Of a DNA stretch of 64,000 nt, positions 1 through 8,567 are shown piece by piece (position 1 is the stretch's first letter; each line of letters begins with the position of its first letter). Position numbers and translations under genes: made by a program. This DNA is from VSJD01 sp964617825 (GTDB lineage: Bacteria; Verrucomicrobiota; Kiritimatiellia; JAAZAB01). The stretch spans positions 1 through 64,000 of the forward strand of contig CAZTWL010000004.1 in the NCBI GenBank assembly GCA_964617825.1, given 5' to 3'. The notes beneath the pieces are model-generated. The model worked only from the letters and a program-made list of their open reading frames with translations. It did no database searches and had not been told where the DNA came from.

Positions 1-1
1 C

Positions 2-139
2 ATTGCGATTGGCACATATCTGATGGGCGTGATGATCAACCATTGGCATTTCACCACTACGGTGGCCTTCGGCGCCGAATGCCTGATTGCGGCCCTGATC
101 AATTATGCCGTTCGCAAGTTCATGATCTTCAAGGGCTGA
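2..139 (+). CDS. C-terminal fragment of a GtrA-like membrane protein
   Basis: The window opens inside a gene; the frame from base 2 stays open to a TGA at 137-139. The 45 visible residues form one hydrophobic helix with a short polar loop and end in NYAVRKFMIFKG, which resembles the end of GtrA-family proteins (aromatic and basic residues closing the fourth helix). GtrA-like proteins are small four-helix membrane proteins thought to help move polyprenyl-linked sugars across the inner membrane, either alone or as the tail of a polyprenol-phosphate glycosyltransferase. With only the end visible I cannot tell which. It converges on recO and the two genes overlap by 11 bases. The family call rests on one short motif and is tentative. 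Confidence 0.5.
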   Translation: MAIGTYLMGVMINHWHFTTTVAFGAECLIAALINYAVRKFMIFKG

Positions 140-947
140 TCCGCGTGCGCAGAATGGAGAGCGCCGTGGCCCGCGCGGAATTGGCAATCTCCAGGTGATA
201 CTGCATAAAAAGCCCCAGGATCCGCTCCAATTCCCGCATTTGTCTCGGTGTACAAGCCGCGCTTTGCGCCGAGTTCCAGGAACGCGACGATTGCCAAAAC
301 CGCAGCAAACCCAAGATGTCCGGCGCAATCGGCAGTGCATCCGCCCCGGCCGTCGATGCGCACACATTGCAAAACACGCCGCCGCGCACACTGGAGAACA
401 CGGCCGCCGCGCGCGCGTGCTCACGGCGGGTTTTCCGCATGGCCGGCCCATCATCATCATCCTGCAACCGGTGGTGACACTGCAGGCATTCCTTGAGTTG
501 AGGGGAAAGCCCCATGACCTTCATCAGTTTCAATTCGAACCAGAACAGCCCGAGTTCCAACGCCGATTGCCCGGCAAAATAGTCGAGAGCCATATCCAGG
601 AGCCGGAAAAGCTCCGGATGCGGCGCATTTAGCGGCGAAATGCGCGCAACCAACTCGGTAAAGTAGGAAGCGCACGCCGTTGCCCGCCAGCGCGACCGCA
701 AGGGCGTCCGCGGTTTGAGCAGCGAGCATTCCTTAACGATGTGCGCGCCGCGGAACGAGCGCAGGTAGACCAGCAGTTCACAGGTGTAAAACAAGTCCAC
801 TTGGCCAATGAACGGACTGCGGCGCCGATGCGCACCTTTGATGATCGAGGTGATTTTGCCGTGGTCACGGGTCAGCCACAACACTATGCGGGAAGTTTCC
901 GAGAACGGAATCATTCGCAAAACTATGGCCTGGGTTTTGATAATCAT
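129..947 (-). CDS. recO: DNA repair protein RecO
   Basis: 272 residues, close to the usual RecO length. The N-terminus (MIIKTQAIVLRMIPFSETS) is the typical opening of the RecO OB-fold domain, and the family signature continues with SRIVLWLTRDHGKI and IIKGAHRRRSPF. A helical domain follows, and a zinc-binding-like pair CLQCHH ... FCNVC lies at about residues 155-195. RecO works in the RecF(O)R pathway: it binds RecR and SSB-coated single-stranded DNA and helps load RecA at gaps. The segment between the two Cys pairs contains a basic, Ala-rich stretch. The gene converges with the upstream fragment and is followed on its 5' side by ybeY after a 130-base gap, so it may be the last gene of a minus-strand unit. 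Confidence 0.93.
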   Translation of the reverse strand: MIIKTQAIVLRMIPFSETSRIVLWLTRDHGKITSIIKGAHRRRSPFIGQVDLFYTCELLVYLRSFRGAHIVKECSLLKPRTPLRSRWRATACASYFTELVARISPLNAPHPELFRLLDMALDYFAGQSALELGLFWFELKLMKVMGLSPQLKECLQCHHRLQDDDDGPAMRKTRREHARAAAVFSSVRGGVFCNVCASTAGADALPIAPDILGLLRFWQSSRSWNSAQSAACTPRQMRELERILGLFMQYHLEIANSARATALSILRTRISP

Positions 948-1077
948 GGTAGAAACGCAGCCTGGTGGATGATTTCAAGGCCATTTCAACGGCACTTCCT
1001 GCCTGACGCGCGTATCGGTCATGCGTCCGCCAGCGCATTGAAAAAAACCGCTTTTCAGCAATTATATTTAAGCCCCG

Positions 1078-1548
1078 CTATTTTTCCGCCAAGATTCCGG
1101 TCATGAGGCCCGCGTGCCTGGCACGGCTGAGCCAGCGCAATTCCCGCTGGCGCATGCGGCGCCGTTCCGCGATCCTCCGATCGTCGGCCCCGGTCAAATG
1201 GTCGCAGCCATGCGCCAGGTAGAGAGCCAATTCGTCGGTTACGCCGGACCGGTGTGCGCCCTCCTGCAGGGCTCGCTCCACATTAAGATGAATCTCTCCG
1301 CAAATTCCCGCTCCGCCGGGCACGGGCGCCAGCGTAAAGGTGATCACGTCTGTTGAACGCGCATGATCGAGAAAAGTCCGGTTGACCGGGGCGATCCCGG
1401 CATCATCGGTCAATACCACGGTGATTTCAGACCATGGCGTGGCCGTCGGCGGATGGCTTGCCTGGTTCCAGAAATAACGCGCCAGCGCCGCCAGTTTACG
1501 TGCGTTCGGACGGCGTTTCGTCTGCCGATTGTGGACGGATATTTTCAT
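1078..1548 (-). CDS. ybeY: Endoribonuclease YbeY (rRNA maturation factor)
   Basis: 156 residues from the ATG; an in-frame TTG lies five codons further upstream. YbeY is a metal-dependent single-strand RNase used in 16S rRNA 3' maturation and ribosome quality control. Typical features are the VNRTFLDHARSTDVITF block (usually LN..YR..d.pTDVLSF) and the metal site HGCDHLTGADD at about residues 115-125. The canonical site is HGxLHLxGyDH, so the third His ligand is Asp here. I recall similar Asp variants in Bacteroidetes-type YbeY, so this is probably a lineage trait. The gene start overlaps the end of the upstream 7TM-HD gene by 53 bases. ybeY next to a PgpH-type HD gene is a common arrangement in many bacteria. 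Confidence 0.9.
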   Translation of the reverse strand: MKISVHNRQTKRRPNARKLAALARYFWNQASHPPTATPWSEITVVLTDDAGIAPVNRTFLDHARSTDVITFTLAPVPGGAGICGEIHLNVERALQEGAHRSGVTDELALYLAHGCDHLTGADDRRIAERRRMRQRELRWLSRARHAGLMTGILAEK

Positions 1549-3331
1549 CGCTGGGATAGGCAATGCGACCGTGCATGATGTTGCTCAGGGTTAAAATCAG
1601 CACGCGCCGGACGGTATTAATCTCTGCCATGGTCAGGTTGCATGCATCCAGCTGGCCATCCCGAAGTTTTGAATCGATCACATCGTGCACCAGGTCCTCC
1701 ATGTTTCCGGGCGTAATCTTTTCCAAAGAGCGCGAGGCCGCCTCGATGGCATCCGCCAGGCTCAGCACGGCGATTTCGCGGGACTGTGGCTTGGGACCGG
1801 GATAGCGGAAATCCTCTTCCTTCACCCCGGACACAGACGTGTCGGGAGCAGCTTCACCCTGCTGGGCATTGGCCTTGTGGTAAAAATAAAAAACCAGGCC
1901 CGATCCGTGGTGCTGTTGAATGGCTTCGACCACCGCGCGCGGCAACTTATGGCGCAGGGCCAGATTCACGCCTTCTTTGACGTGGGAAATGATGAGCAAG
2001 GTGCTCATGCTGGGCGACAAATCGTCATGGGGGTTTTGGCCGTATTGGATGTTTTCAGAAAAGAAAGCGGGCTTGACCAGCTTGCCGATGTCATGAAAAT
2101 AGGCACAGATCCCGGCGCGCAGCGCATTGCCGCCAATCGCGGCCACGGCGGCCTGCGTCAGGTTTGCCACCATCAGGCTATGGTGATAGGTTCCGGGCGC
2201 CTCGATCGCCAGGCGCTTTAGCAAGGGATGTTCGAGATCCGAAAGCTCCAGCAGTGAAATATCCGTGGAAATTCCGAAAATAATTTCCAGGAGCGGCAGC
2301 AGCAACATGGCGACCAGAACCGAAAACACACCGGCCGCCAAGCTCGCCAGGCATTGGGCAACCACAAATTCATAACCGGGAATTCCGATAATGGCAAAGC
2401 CGGCCGTACTGGCGGCGCCGGCCATCCCGGCCCATACGCCAATCCGGAACAGCTTGGAACGCGTTCGCACCGCACGGGTAAAGCGGACGACAACAGCAGT
2501 CACGATCAGGCCAGTCATAAACACGCCGATCTGGTAGTCGGCCATCACCGTTGCGGCAAAACTTACCCAGACGCCCACCACCAATCCCGCCAGGGGACTA
2601 ATCAAAATCGACATTAACAACGGCGCCAGAGCCAAAGGCATGAGCGCATAAACCAACGGCTCGCACCATGGCAAACGATCGAAATCCTGCCACAGCAGCC
2701 ATTTGACCGGCACCAGGCTCAGGAGCGCAACCAAAAGGAACAAGATGATCATCGAGTTAGGAGCGATGGCACGCGCTTGGCCGGACGCAATGGTTTCACC
2801 GATGGCGCTTCGTCCGGGCCATCCGCTGAGCGATGCAAAACGGAACATGACAGCGGTAACCATCAGGCCCAGGAACAGGAGAATTCCGTCGCCGGCCAGT
2901 TTCTGTAATTTAACGACAAATGGCTCGCAATCCGTGAGCTGCTCCTGATACTCCCTGATTTTTTCGATCATTGCTGCATTGACTTTTTGCCCGCGTTGTA
3001 CAAGCACGGTTCCCGCGGAGATCAGCTTCGTGTTGGTCCGCGCCGATCCATTGACGGAGACATTCCGCGCCAGGGCTTTATCCGAACAGGTAAAATCAAT
3101 GGCTGCGATGACCGTCAAAGGCGAAGTGCGCCCGGGCACAAGCCGGATCGGACCGGTGCCGTTAGCCACCATCTGCAGGAGGAATGCCGCCAGCCATACC
3201 AGCAGCCAATACACCAAACCAACGGCCGGTTTGTTGACCAAGGCCAGAACGCCTTTGCTCGATGACTGATCGGAAGAGCGCAAGCGCTTCCTGGTATTCT
3301 TAATGAATAGCCTGGACAATTCGAATATCAT
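1496..3331 (-). CDS. 7TM-HD family membrane phosphodiesterase (PgpH/YqfF-like)
   Basis: 611 residues from the ATG at 3331; an upstream in-frame start would add 23 basic residues that do not look like the family. The layout is an N-terminal membrane anchor (about residue 35-60), an extracytoplasmic segment with the VLVQRGQKVNAAMIEKI-type 7TMR-HDED signature, a block of about seven transmembrane helices, then a cytoplasmic HD domain with HHSLMVANL, YFHDIGKL and the late His of ISHVKEG. PgpH-type members hydrolyse the second messenger c-di-AMP. The HD metal residues are present. The extracytoplasmic part is shorter than in Listeria PgpH. Its neighbour ybeY fits the usual phoH-pgpH-ybeY order, but no phoH is present in this window. 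c-di-AMP specificity is inferred from the family only. Confidence 0.85.
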   Translation of the reverse strand: MIFELSRLFIKNTRKRLRSSDQSSSKGVLALVNKPAVGLVYWLLVWLAAFLLQMVANGTGPIRLVPGRTSPLTVIAAIDFTCSDKALARNVSVNGSARTNTKLISAGTVLVQRGQKVNAAMIEKIREYQEQLTDCEPFVVKLQKLAGDGILLFLGLMVTAVMFRFASLSGWPGRSAIGETIASGQARAIAPNSMIILFLLVALLSLVPVKWLLWQDFDRLPWCEPLVYALMPLALAPLLMSILISPLAGLVVGVWVSFAATVMADYQIGVFMTGLIVTAVVVRFTRAVRTRSKLFRIGVWAGMAGAASTAGFAIIGIPGYEFVVAQCLASLAAGVFSVLVAMLLLPLLEIIFGISTDISLLELSDLEHPLLKRLAIEAPGTYHHSLMVANLTQAAVAAIGGNALRAGICAYFHDIGKLVKPAFFSENIQYGQNPHDDLSPSMSTLLIISHVKEGVNLALRHKLPRAVVEAIQQHHGSGLVFYFYHKANAQQGEAAPDTSVSGVKEEDFRYPGPKPQSREIAVLSLADAIEAASRSLEKITPGNMEDLVHDVIDSKLRDGQLDACNLTMAEINTVRRVLILTLSNIMHGRIAYPSDENIRPQSADETPSERT

Positions 3332-3566
3332 GCGCAGCCCTTGGAATCGTTCACGCGCCGACGTACGGATGCGGAGGATGCAAGCTGCTTGGCACTGCAA
3401 ATAAAAGAGTCCGAGAGTTGCTTGCCGCTGAAAAGAACGAGCTTTTTATCGGGTTCGTTCATATCGTTTTTCTCTGCGCACCCGCGCCTTAGTGCGGCGG
3501 CAATGCCCGTGTTTTATCGACACAGGCACTTGTCCGCCCCCATCAGGCTCAATCGGATCAGGACTC

Positions 3567-4889
3567 CTATGTGCCAAGGTAATGCTTGATGGATTCCGAC
3601 AGCGTGCGATAGACGCGATCCCGGTGGGATGGATCACGATCGAGGGTTGTGATCCGGAATCCGGGACAAGTCGTCGCGAAATCGGTGGCCGGGACCACGC
3701 AGATGCCCGTGGCCGCCAGGAGATAAAAGGCAAACCGCTTGTCCAGCGGCATGTTAGGCTTGGCGACTGCCTTGCGGATGAAGGTGCGCACGGCAGGACA
3801 GGCAATGGGAAGCGTTTGGCGGGCATTGAGCATTTTGGGATCGAACAATGCCATCATGTAAAAAGCGCCCTGAATCGGCGGAACGTGCAATCCCGGAGTT
3901 TTATTCAGAATCCCGGCGATGGCATTGCCGTTACGCTCCAGTTCCTTCGAATATTGCACATTCCACCGGTCGAATTTGGGGTGATCATAAATCAGCGGCA
4001 CGGCCATCTGGGGCAAAGTCGTGGAGCAGACTTCCATCATGAGCGTCTGTTTGATGCTTTCGAAGAAACGGGCATAATCTTCATCCAGATCCGTATTATG
4101 GAATTCCATCCAGCCGCAGCGCGAACCCGGCCAGGGAACGTCCTTGGAAATTCCGCGCATCACGACCAGCGGGACACGCCGGCCGACCAACTCGGTCATA
4201 TGCACGTACGTACAGTTGTTGTACACCATCCGGAAATACACCTCGTCGCTGATTATCATTAGTTTGTAACGCTCGGCCAAGCGTATAATCGCTTCGAGCG
4301 TTGGGGCGTCATACACGACGCCCGTGGGATTATTTGGGTTAATCACCAGAATGCCGCCAATCTCAGGATGCCGGCGGATCTGACTTTCCATGTGCGCCAA
4401 GTCCGGAGCCCAGTCTTTGCCGGGATCGAGCCGATAACTAATGGAGGCGGCGCCGGCCGCGAAAGACTCGGTGGAATAATGCGCAGGATAGCCGGGAGCC
4501 GGCTGAATAATCCGGGTGCCATGCTTAAGCGTCCGATAAAAAAGGCTGATGGCGCTGCCGAGCCCATTCGCAAACACAACATGATCGCCATCCAGACGGC
4601 TGCTGGGTGAAAACCTTCGCGAATATTCCGCAACCCAGCGTCGGGTTTCAATTCGGCCATAGGAATGGGTATAACCGAACGACTTGTTGTTAGGATCGCG
4701 AACCAGATTCGTCACGATACGTTTGACGAAATCGGGCGCATCCCAGCCCTTGGCCACGGGATCGCCGATATTCTCGCCAATAAAATGGAAATTAGGGTCG
4801 AGCGCCCCTATCCGCGCGCCGACTTGCACCATTTCGCGGATTCCGTAAGTCAGGCGTTCGGTATCGGTATTATACAGAGTTCTACGCAT
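3567..4889 (-). CDS. Class I/II PLP-dependent aminotransferase
   Basis: 440 residues, typical of fold-type I aminotransferases. Recognisable sites are VINPNNPTGVVYD (the Asn that contacts the cofactor ring region), IISDEVYFRMVY (Asp and Tyr), the PLP-binding lysine in GISKDVPWPGSRCGW, and a late Arg in GFRITTLD that binds the substrate carboxylate. The phrase GISKDVPWPGSRCGW followed by FESIKQTL and CSTTLPQ resembles a subgroup annotated as alanine/aspartate-like or unspecified aminotransferases; I cannot assign the amino donor. It has its own start after a 105-base gap containing inverted repeats, so it is probably transcribed separately from the HIT gene upstream. No signal peptide is present, so it is cytoplasmic. 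Confidence 0.88.
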   Translation of the reverse strand: MRRTLYNTDTERLTYGIREMVQVGARIGALDPNFHFIGENIGDPVAKGWDAPDFVKRIVTNLVRDPNNKSFGYTHSYGRIETRRWVAEYSRRFSPSSRLDGDHVVFANGLGSAISLFYRTLKHGTRIIQPAPGYPAHYSTESFAAGAASISYRLDPGKDWAPDLAHMESQIRRHPEIGGILVINPNNPTGVVYDAPTLEAIIRLAERYKLMIISDEVYFRMVYNNCTYVHMTELVGRRVPLVVMRGISKDVPWPGSRCGWMEFHNTDLDEDYARFFESIKQTLMMEVCSTTLPQMAVPLIYDHPKFDRWNVQYSKELERNGNAIAGILNKTPGLHVPPIQGAFYMMALFDPKMLNARQTLPIACPAVRTFIRKAVAKPNMPLDKRFAFYLLAATGICVVPATDFATTCPGFRITTLDRDPSHRDRVYRTLSESIKHYLGT

Positions 4890-4910
4890 AATTCATCCTT
4901 CATGAGTTAA

Positions 4911-4979
4911 GTCCGTCAACTGACGGACGACATTTTATTATCCCGGCAATTATACCGGGCATACATTTTTATGCCTTAA
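4911..4979. repeat. Three consecutive inverted repeats between HIT gene and aminotransferase
   Basis: Three short inverted repeats follow each other: GTCCGTCA/TGACGGAC with a 2-base spacer (4911-4928), CCCGG/CCGGG with an 8-base spacer (4942-4959), and GGCAT/ATGCC (about 4962-4979, read on the minus strand). None is followed by a long T run on the minus strand, so an intrinsic terminator for the HIT gene is possible but weak. The first one, a near-continuous 18-base palindrome about 25 bases upstream of the aminotransferase start, could equally be an operator for that gene. Confidence 0.35.
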
Positions 4980-4994
4980 GCCATTGCCGGCCGG

Positions 4995-5471
4995 TTAGCG
5001 GAAGGCGCCATGCAATTGATCCCAAAGTTCCATGAGCGGCTGGGGAATGACCTTGACATCGGCCATGACCGGCATGAAATTCGTATCGCCCTCCCACCGT
5101 GGCACAATGTGCAGGTGAATGTGGTCTTTCAGGCCGGCGCCTGCCGTCGCTCCTTGGTTTATCCCAAGGTTAAATCCCTGAGCATGGATGACTTCCCGTA
5201 GCCGCGTACAGGCTATACCCGCAAGGGCCATCATATCGGCTTGCTCCTCCGGCTTAAGGCTTTCCACGCTATCAGTGTGCCGGTAAGGCGCTACCATCAA
5301 ATGGCCGTTGTTATACGGATACCGGTTCATAAGCAACGCGCAGTCCGTGCTCCGCTTGATAATCAGATGTTCTCGGTCGTCTTTCGACTGAAATGCATCA
5401 CAGAGGAAACACCCCGGCTGACGACACTTTAAAATATACTCCATGCGCCAAGGCGCCCACATACGTTCCAT
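4995..5471 (-). CDS. HIT family nucleotide hydrolase/phosphorylase
   Basis: 158 residues. The histidine-triad motif HIHLHIVPRW lies at about residues 118-127, preceded by NQGATAGAGLKDH. The N-terminus (MERMWAPWRMEYI) and the pair CFLCDAF are typical of the subgroup annotated as diadenosine-tetraphosphate phosphorylase or HIT hydrolase in many environmental bacteria. HIT proteins cleave phosphoester or phosphoramidate bonds of nucleotides such as ApnA through a covalent His-AMP. The substrate here is not determinable. The gene is divergent from holA, with about 240 bases between them, and carries no signal peptide. Confidence 0.9.
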   Translation of the reverse strand: MERMWAPWRMEYILKCRQPGCFLCDAFQSKDDREHLIIKRSTDCALLMNRYPYNNGHLMVAPYRHTDSVESLKPEEQADMMALAGIACTRLREVIHAQGFNLGINQGATAGAGLKDHIHLHIVPRWEGDTNFMPVMADVKVIPQPLMELWDQLHGAFR

Positions 5472-5710
5472 GTCCGTTCATCCTCGCTTGCTTGCGGCCC
5501 GAAATTTTGAAATACTGCCTTTCAATTGCTCCTGTATACCAAGGTTTTCCCGTGCCAGCAAGAGGAATGGTAAGAGAAAATGGCCGGTGGCAGGGACTTT
5601 CAAATGATGGTTGGCGGAAAAAGGACAAGCGACGATTAAGCCAGACTCTTGTTTTCATTGTCCAATTTCCCGCGGCCATTGACCGGTATTTTAGTTGCAT
5701 GGGTGCCAAG

Positions 5711-6862
5711 ATGGCTAAAAAAGACCAGGCTAAATCGAAACAAGTCTGCCTGATCGTCGGCGAAGACGAGTTCAGCGCATCGGCCGCTGCCAGGGAGATG
5801 ATCGACCGCTTCATCCCGCCCGCCGACCAGACGCTGGGGCTGGAAATAATCGATGGTCAGGCGGATGTCATCGACGAGGCGCTCGCTAGCCTGCGACGTT
5901 GCCTGGAAGGCATCCTCACGATCGGATTCCTTGGCGGGCGCAAGGTTGTCTGGCTGCGCGGAGTTGATTTTTTAAGTGACCCGATTGTCGGACGGAACAA
6001 GCAAGTTCAAGAAACGTTGCAGATCCTGGCTGACACCATTGCCGGCGGTATTCCCGAAGGGCACTTGCTGATTATCACGGCGCGGAAAGTCGATGCGCGC
6101 ACATCGTTTTACAAAACCTGCGTTGCCCAAGGAGAGCTTATCAAATTCGACCTTGCCGAAAAGCCCTGGCAAAGGGACCGTGGCGCCGTGACTTTCGCCC
6201 TGCAAGCGTTCAAAGAGGCCGGACTGCAGGCCGGCTCCGATATAATCGAGGCCTTTGTGCAAAAAGTTGGCGCCGACACACGGCAGCTTATGCAGGAAAC
6301 CACCAAGCTGGCGACCTATCTTGGCGACCGCCACGATGTCCAATCCGCCGATCTCGATGCCATCACTTCAACCTCGCGCGACCTTTTTGCCTGGGATTTG
6401 GAAGATGCCGTGGGCAAACGGGACCTGCGCAAATCCCTGGAGGTCCTCCGCCAGCTGCTGTTTCAGCGAATCGATCCCATTCGCTTGATTTCCGGTCTGG
6501 AAGGACGTTTTCGCAATCTGCTTGTTTTGCGGGAGGGATTGGATAACCGCTGGATTGCGGTTCAACCGATGGGCCACGACAACTTCAAATTAACCATGGC
6601 GGATTTGCCGGAGGACTTGGCCGAGCAGTTCCAGCAGGCGCTGGCATCGGACAAAGGAACGCCCCTGCACCCATTCGTGATCGGCAAGCTGGCTGGGCAG
6701 GCGTCCATGTTCACGCGCAAGGAGCTCGATCAGCGCCGCGACTTGATCCTGGCCGCCCGCCGTCAAATGGTTTCCAGTTCCATTCCGAGCCCTTTGATCC
6801 TCGAATACCTGATTTTAAAACTATGCCGAGCGCGAAACCAACAACCAAGCAGAAAGGAATGA
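5711..6862 (+). CDS. holA: DNA polymerase III delta subunit
   Basis: About 383 residues from the ATG at 5711 (MAKKDQAKSKQ...); another ATG 12 bases upstream (5699) is equally possible, and neither has a strong ribosome site. The frame is open further upstream but that stretch does not resemble a protein. HolA is the clamp-loader subunit that opens the beta clamp. Family features are the early ICLIVGEDEF-like strand (LIVGEDEFSASAA), the 'FLGGRKVVWLRG' segment, the RAxxxLITA-like ITARKVDARTSFYK, the central VQKVGADTRQLMQETTKL helix and the C-terminal DPIRLISGLEGRFRNLL block. It is followed only four bases later by the sugar kinase gene, so the two are probably co-transcribed. Confidence 0.85.
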   Translation: MAKKDQAKSKQVCLIVGEDEFSASAAAREMIDRFIPPADQTLGLEIIDGQADVIDEALASLRRCLEGILTIGFLGGRKVVWLRGVDFLSDPIVGRNKQVQETLQILADTIAGGIPEGHLLIITARKVDARTSFYKTCVAQGELIKFDLAEKPWQRDRGAVTFALQAFKEAGLQAGSDIIEAFVQKVGADTRQLMQETTKLATYLGDRHDVQSADLDAITSTSRDLFAWDLEDAVGKRDLRKSLEVLRQLLFQRIDPIRLISGLEGRFRNLLVLREGLDNRWIAVQPMGHDNFKLTMADLPEDLAEQFQQALASDKGTPLHPFVIGKLAGQASMFTRKELDQRRDLILAARRQMVSSSIPSPLILEYLILKLCRARNQQPSRKE

Positions 6863-6866
6863 TCAC

Positions 6867-7946
6867 ATGTCAATCGAATTGAGGAAAAACTGCGCCTGCG
6901 CACTGCTCGTGCCCACCAGCATGGGCGTTCGGATAACCCCGGCCAATGGCCAGCCGGTGCATTGCAGCAAGACATTCATGATGCAGGCCACCAGCGCGGA
7001 AACAAACGTGGCCAGCGTCGCATCTTATCTCGGTCTGCCGGTCAAAGTCCTGACAACCTTTGTCAAGGACAGTCCGATTGCCCGTCTGATCAAGGATGAT
7101 CTGGCAAGCCGCCACATGACCTATGAAGGCAAGGATGTTGCCCAAGGCGGGCCATGGGGCTATCGCCACCAATTCAATATTGCCGATAGCGGCTATGGTT
7201 CGCGCGGTCCGCGGGTGCATAACGACCGCGCGGGCGAGGTTGGACGGACCCTGAATGTTAATGATTTTGACCTGGACCGGATTTTTGCCAAGGAGGGCGT
7301 GCAAATCGTGCATCTCTCGGGCCTGATTGCGGCCCTTTCGCCAGAGACCGGCGCCTTTTGCCTGGAACTCGCCCGGGCCGCTAAAAAAAACGGCTCCCGG
7401 ATTTCCTTCGACCTTAATTATCGTGCCACCTTCTGGAAGGATCGTGAAGCGGAATTGCACCGGATTTTTGCGGAGATCGCGGGCGTGGCCGACATCCTGG
7501 TCGGAAACGAGGAAGACTTCCAGCTTTGCCTGGGAATCGATGGTCCCGAAGCCGGTGGCAAGGATATCAGCGCCAAGATCGACAGCTTTAAGGGTATGAT
7601 CGAGCGGGTTAAGAAAGCCTATCCCCATGCTTCCGCCTTTGCCACCACCTTGCGCGAGGTCATCAGCACCAATCGCCACCTCTGGGGCGCGATCATGGCC
7701 GAAGGCGCCAACTGGCATGTTGTCGAACCACGCGAAATTACGGTTCTTGATCGGATCGGGGGCGGCGACGGCTTTGTCGGCGGTATGCTCTACGCCATCC
7801 TTAAAGGCTGGTCTCCTGACAAATGGATTCAATTCGGCTGGGCCAGCGGTGCATTGGCTACAACCCTTATGACCGATTACGGCCAGCCTGCGGACGAAGA
7901 ACAGGTTTGGAGCATCTGGAAAGGCAACGCGCGGGTCAGACGCTGA
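6867..7946 (+). CDS. PfkB-family sugar kinase (2-keto-3-deoxygluconate kinase-like)
   Basis: 359 residues. The C-terminal ribokinase signature is DRIGGGDGFVGGMLY, where the Asp of GGGD is the catalytic base and the Gly run is the anion hole. The N-terminal part has the substrate-binding ATSAETNVASVASYLG block, and ISFDLNYRATFW is the strand that in KDG kinases reads DxNyRxxLW. The order DLNYR / NEEDF / DRIGGGDGF is most like 2-dehydro-3-deoxygluconokinase or closely related kinases, which feed hexuronate breakdown into the KDPG aldolase route. No matching aldolase or dehydratase is next to it, so the substrate remains a guess. A strong hairpin terminator lies 45 bases downstream. Confidence 0.85.
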   Translation: MSIELRKNCACALLVPTSMGVRITPANGQPVHCSKTFMMQATSAETNVASVASYLGLPVKVLTTFVKDSPIARLIKDDLASRHMTYEGKDVAQGGPWGYRHQFNIADSGYGSRGPRVHNDRAGEVGRTLNVNDFDLDRIFAKEGVQIVHLSGLIAALSPETGAFCLELARAAKKNGSRISFDLNYRATFWKDREAELHRIFAEIAGVADILVGNEEDFQLCLGIDGPEAGGKDISAKIDSFKGMIERVKKAYPHASAFATTLREVISTNRHLWGAIMAEGANWHVVEPREITVLDRIGGGDGFVGGMLYAILKGWSPDKWIQFGWASGALATTLMTDYGQPADEEQVWSIWKGNARVRR

Positions 7947-7990
7947 CCGGAGTTGCCGGATCACTTCCGGCGGCATTCATGCTGCGGTTG

Positions 7991-8024
7991 AAAAAGGGCT
8001 GTCGGCCACTCCGGCAGCCCTTTT
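7991..8024. terminator. Bidirectional intrinsic terminator
   Basis: AAAAGGGCTG (7992-8001) pairs with CAGCCCTTTT (8015-8024); the stem extends inward through a T-G wobble and CGG/CCG to a CCACT loop. The A run on one side and T run on the other let it act on both strands, fitting its place between the convergent kinase and lipoprotein genes. Confidence 0.85.
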
Positions 8025-8029
8025 CCGGG

Positions 8030-8359
8030 TTACTCCATCTCGTAATTAGTCAGGCCCCCATAAATCTTGAGGGTCATATTCTGCCCCTGGGGGATCGTAA
8101 CAGATACCTGCCCTTGCACGGTTTGCCCCACCCAACTTACCAGATGCGCGTTGGTACTGACCTCGATGATCTGGATCGAGTTAGTCGGCGAATCCTGCTG
8201 CCGGACCATATCCAGAAAGATGGCCAGCCGCTCGCCGGACCGGTTGCTGATCGTCAATGTCGCCCAATTGTCCGACGATTCGCATGAGATCAGCACGGTC
8301 GCCATGATTACCAAGGCACTCATCGCCATCAAACAACCAAGCCGGCACAACTTCTTCAT
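8030..8359 (-). CDS. Small lipoprotein of unknown function
   Basis: 109 residues from the ATG at 8359, chosen because a textbook ribosome site (AAAGGAGG) sits 7 bases upstream. The N-terminus is basic (MKKLCRLG), then a hydrophobic stretch ends in the lipobox LISC, so it should be a lipid-anchored envelope protein cleaved before Cys at about residue 26. The mature part is about 84 residues of predicted beta strands (ATLTISNRSGERLAIF, VSVTIPQGQNMTLKIYGG) and may be one small beta-sandwich. I do not recognise the family. It lies 208 bases downstream of the decarboxylase gene on the same strand and shares the terminator with the kinase gene. Confidence 0.7.
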   Translation of the reverse strand: MKKLCRLGCLMAMSALVIMATVLISCESSDNWATLTISNRSGERLAIFLDMVRQQDSPTNSIQIIEVSTNAHLVSWVGQTVQGQVSVTIPQGQNMTLKIYGGLTNYEME

Positions 8360-8567
8360 GATGTGACCTCCTTTAGGGTTTGACCGTTCATAATTCTTCA
8401 ATTGCAAGAGCGCTTGAAAACCGTTGCCGCTCCACAGCTCGCCGCGGGATAAGCGCGAACCAAGGTTTTTAGTATAGACGCGATCATTGCGGAGCAAAAG
8501 CCATAAACCACGAAACAAACCGGCAATCTTATCCGTGCCGACCGGATTATTCGCATTCTTTGCGGAG

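Noticed and set aside
5393..5710. N-terminal extension of holA starting at about 5393
   Set aside because: The stretch overlaps the divergent HIT gene start, has no conserved features and would make HolA about 100 residues too long.
6870..7976. Antisense frame opposite the pfkB-family kinase
   Set aside because: The kinase motifs on the plus strand are intact and the antisense chain has no domain.
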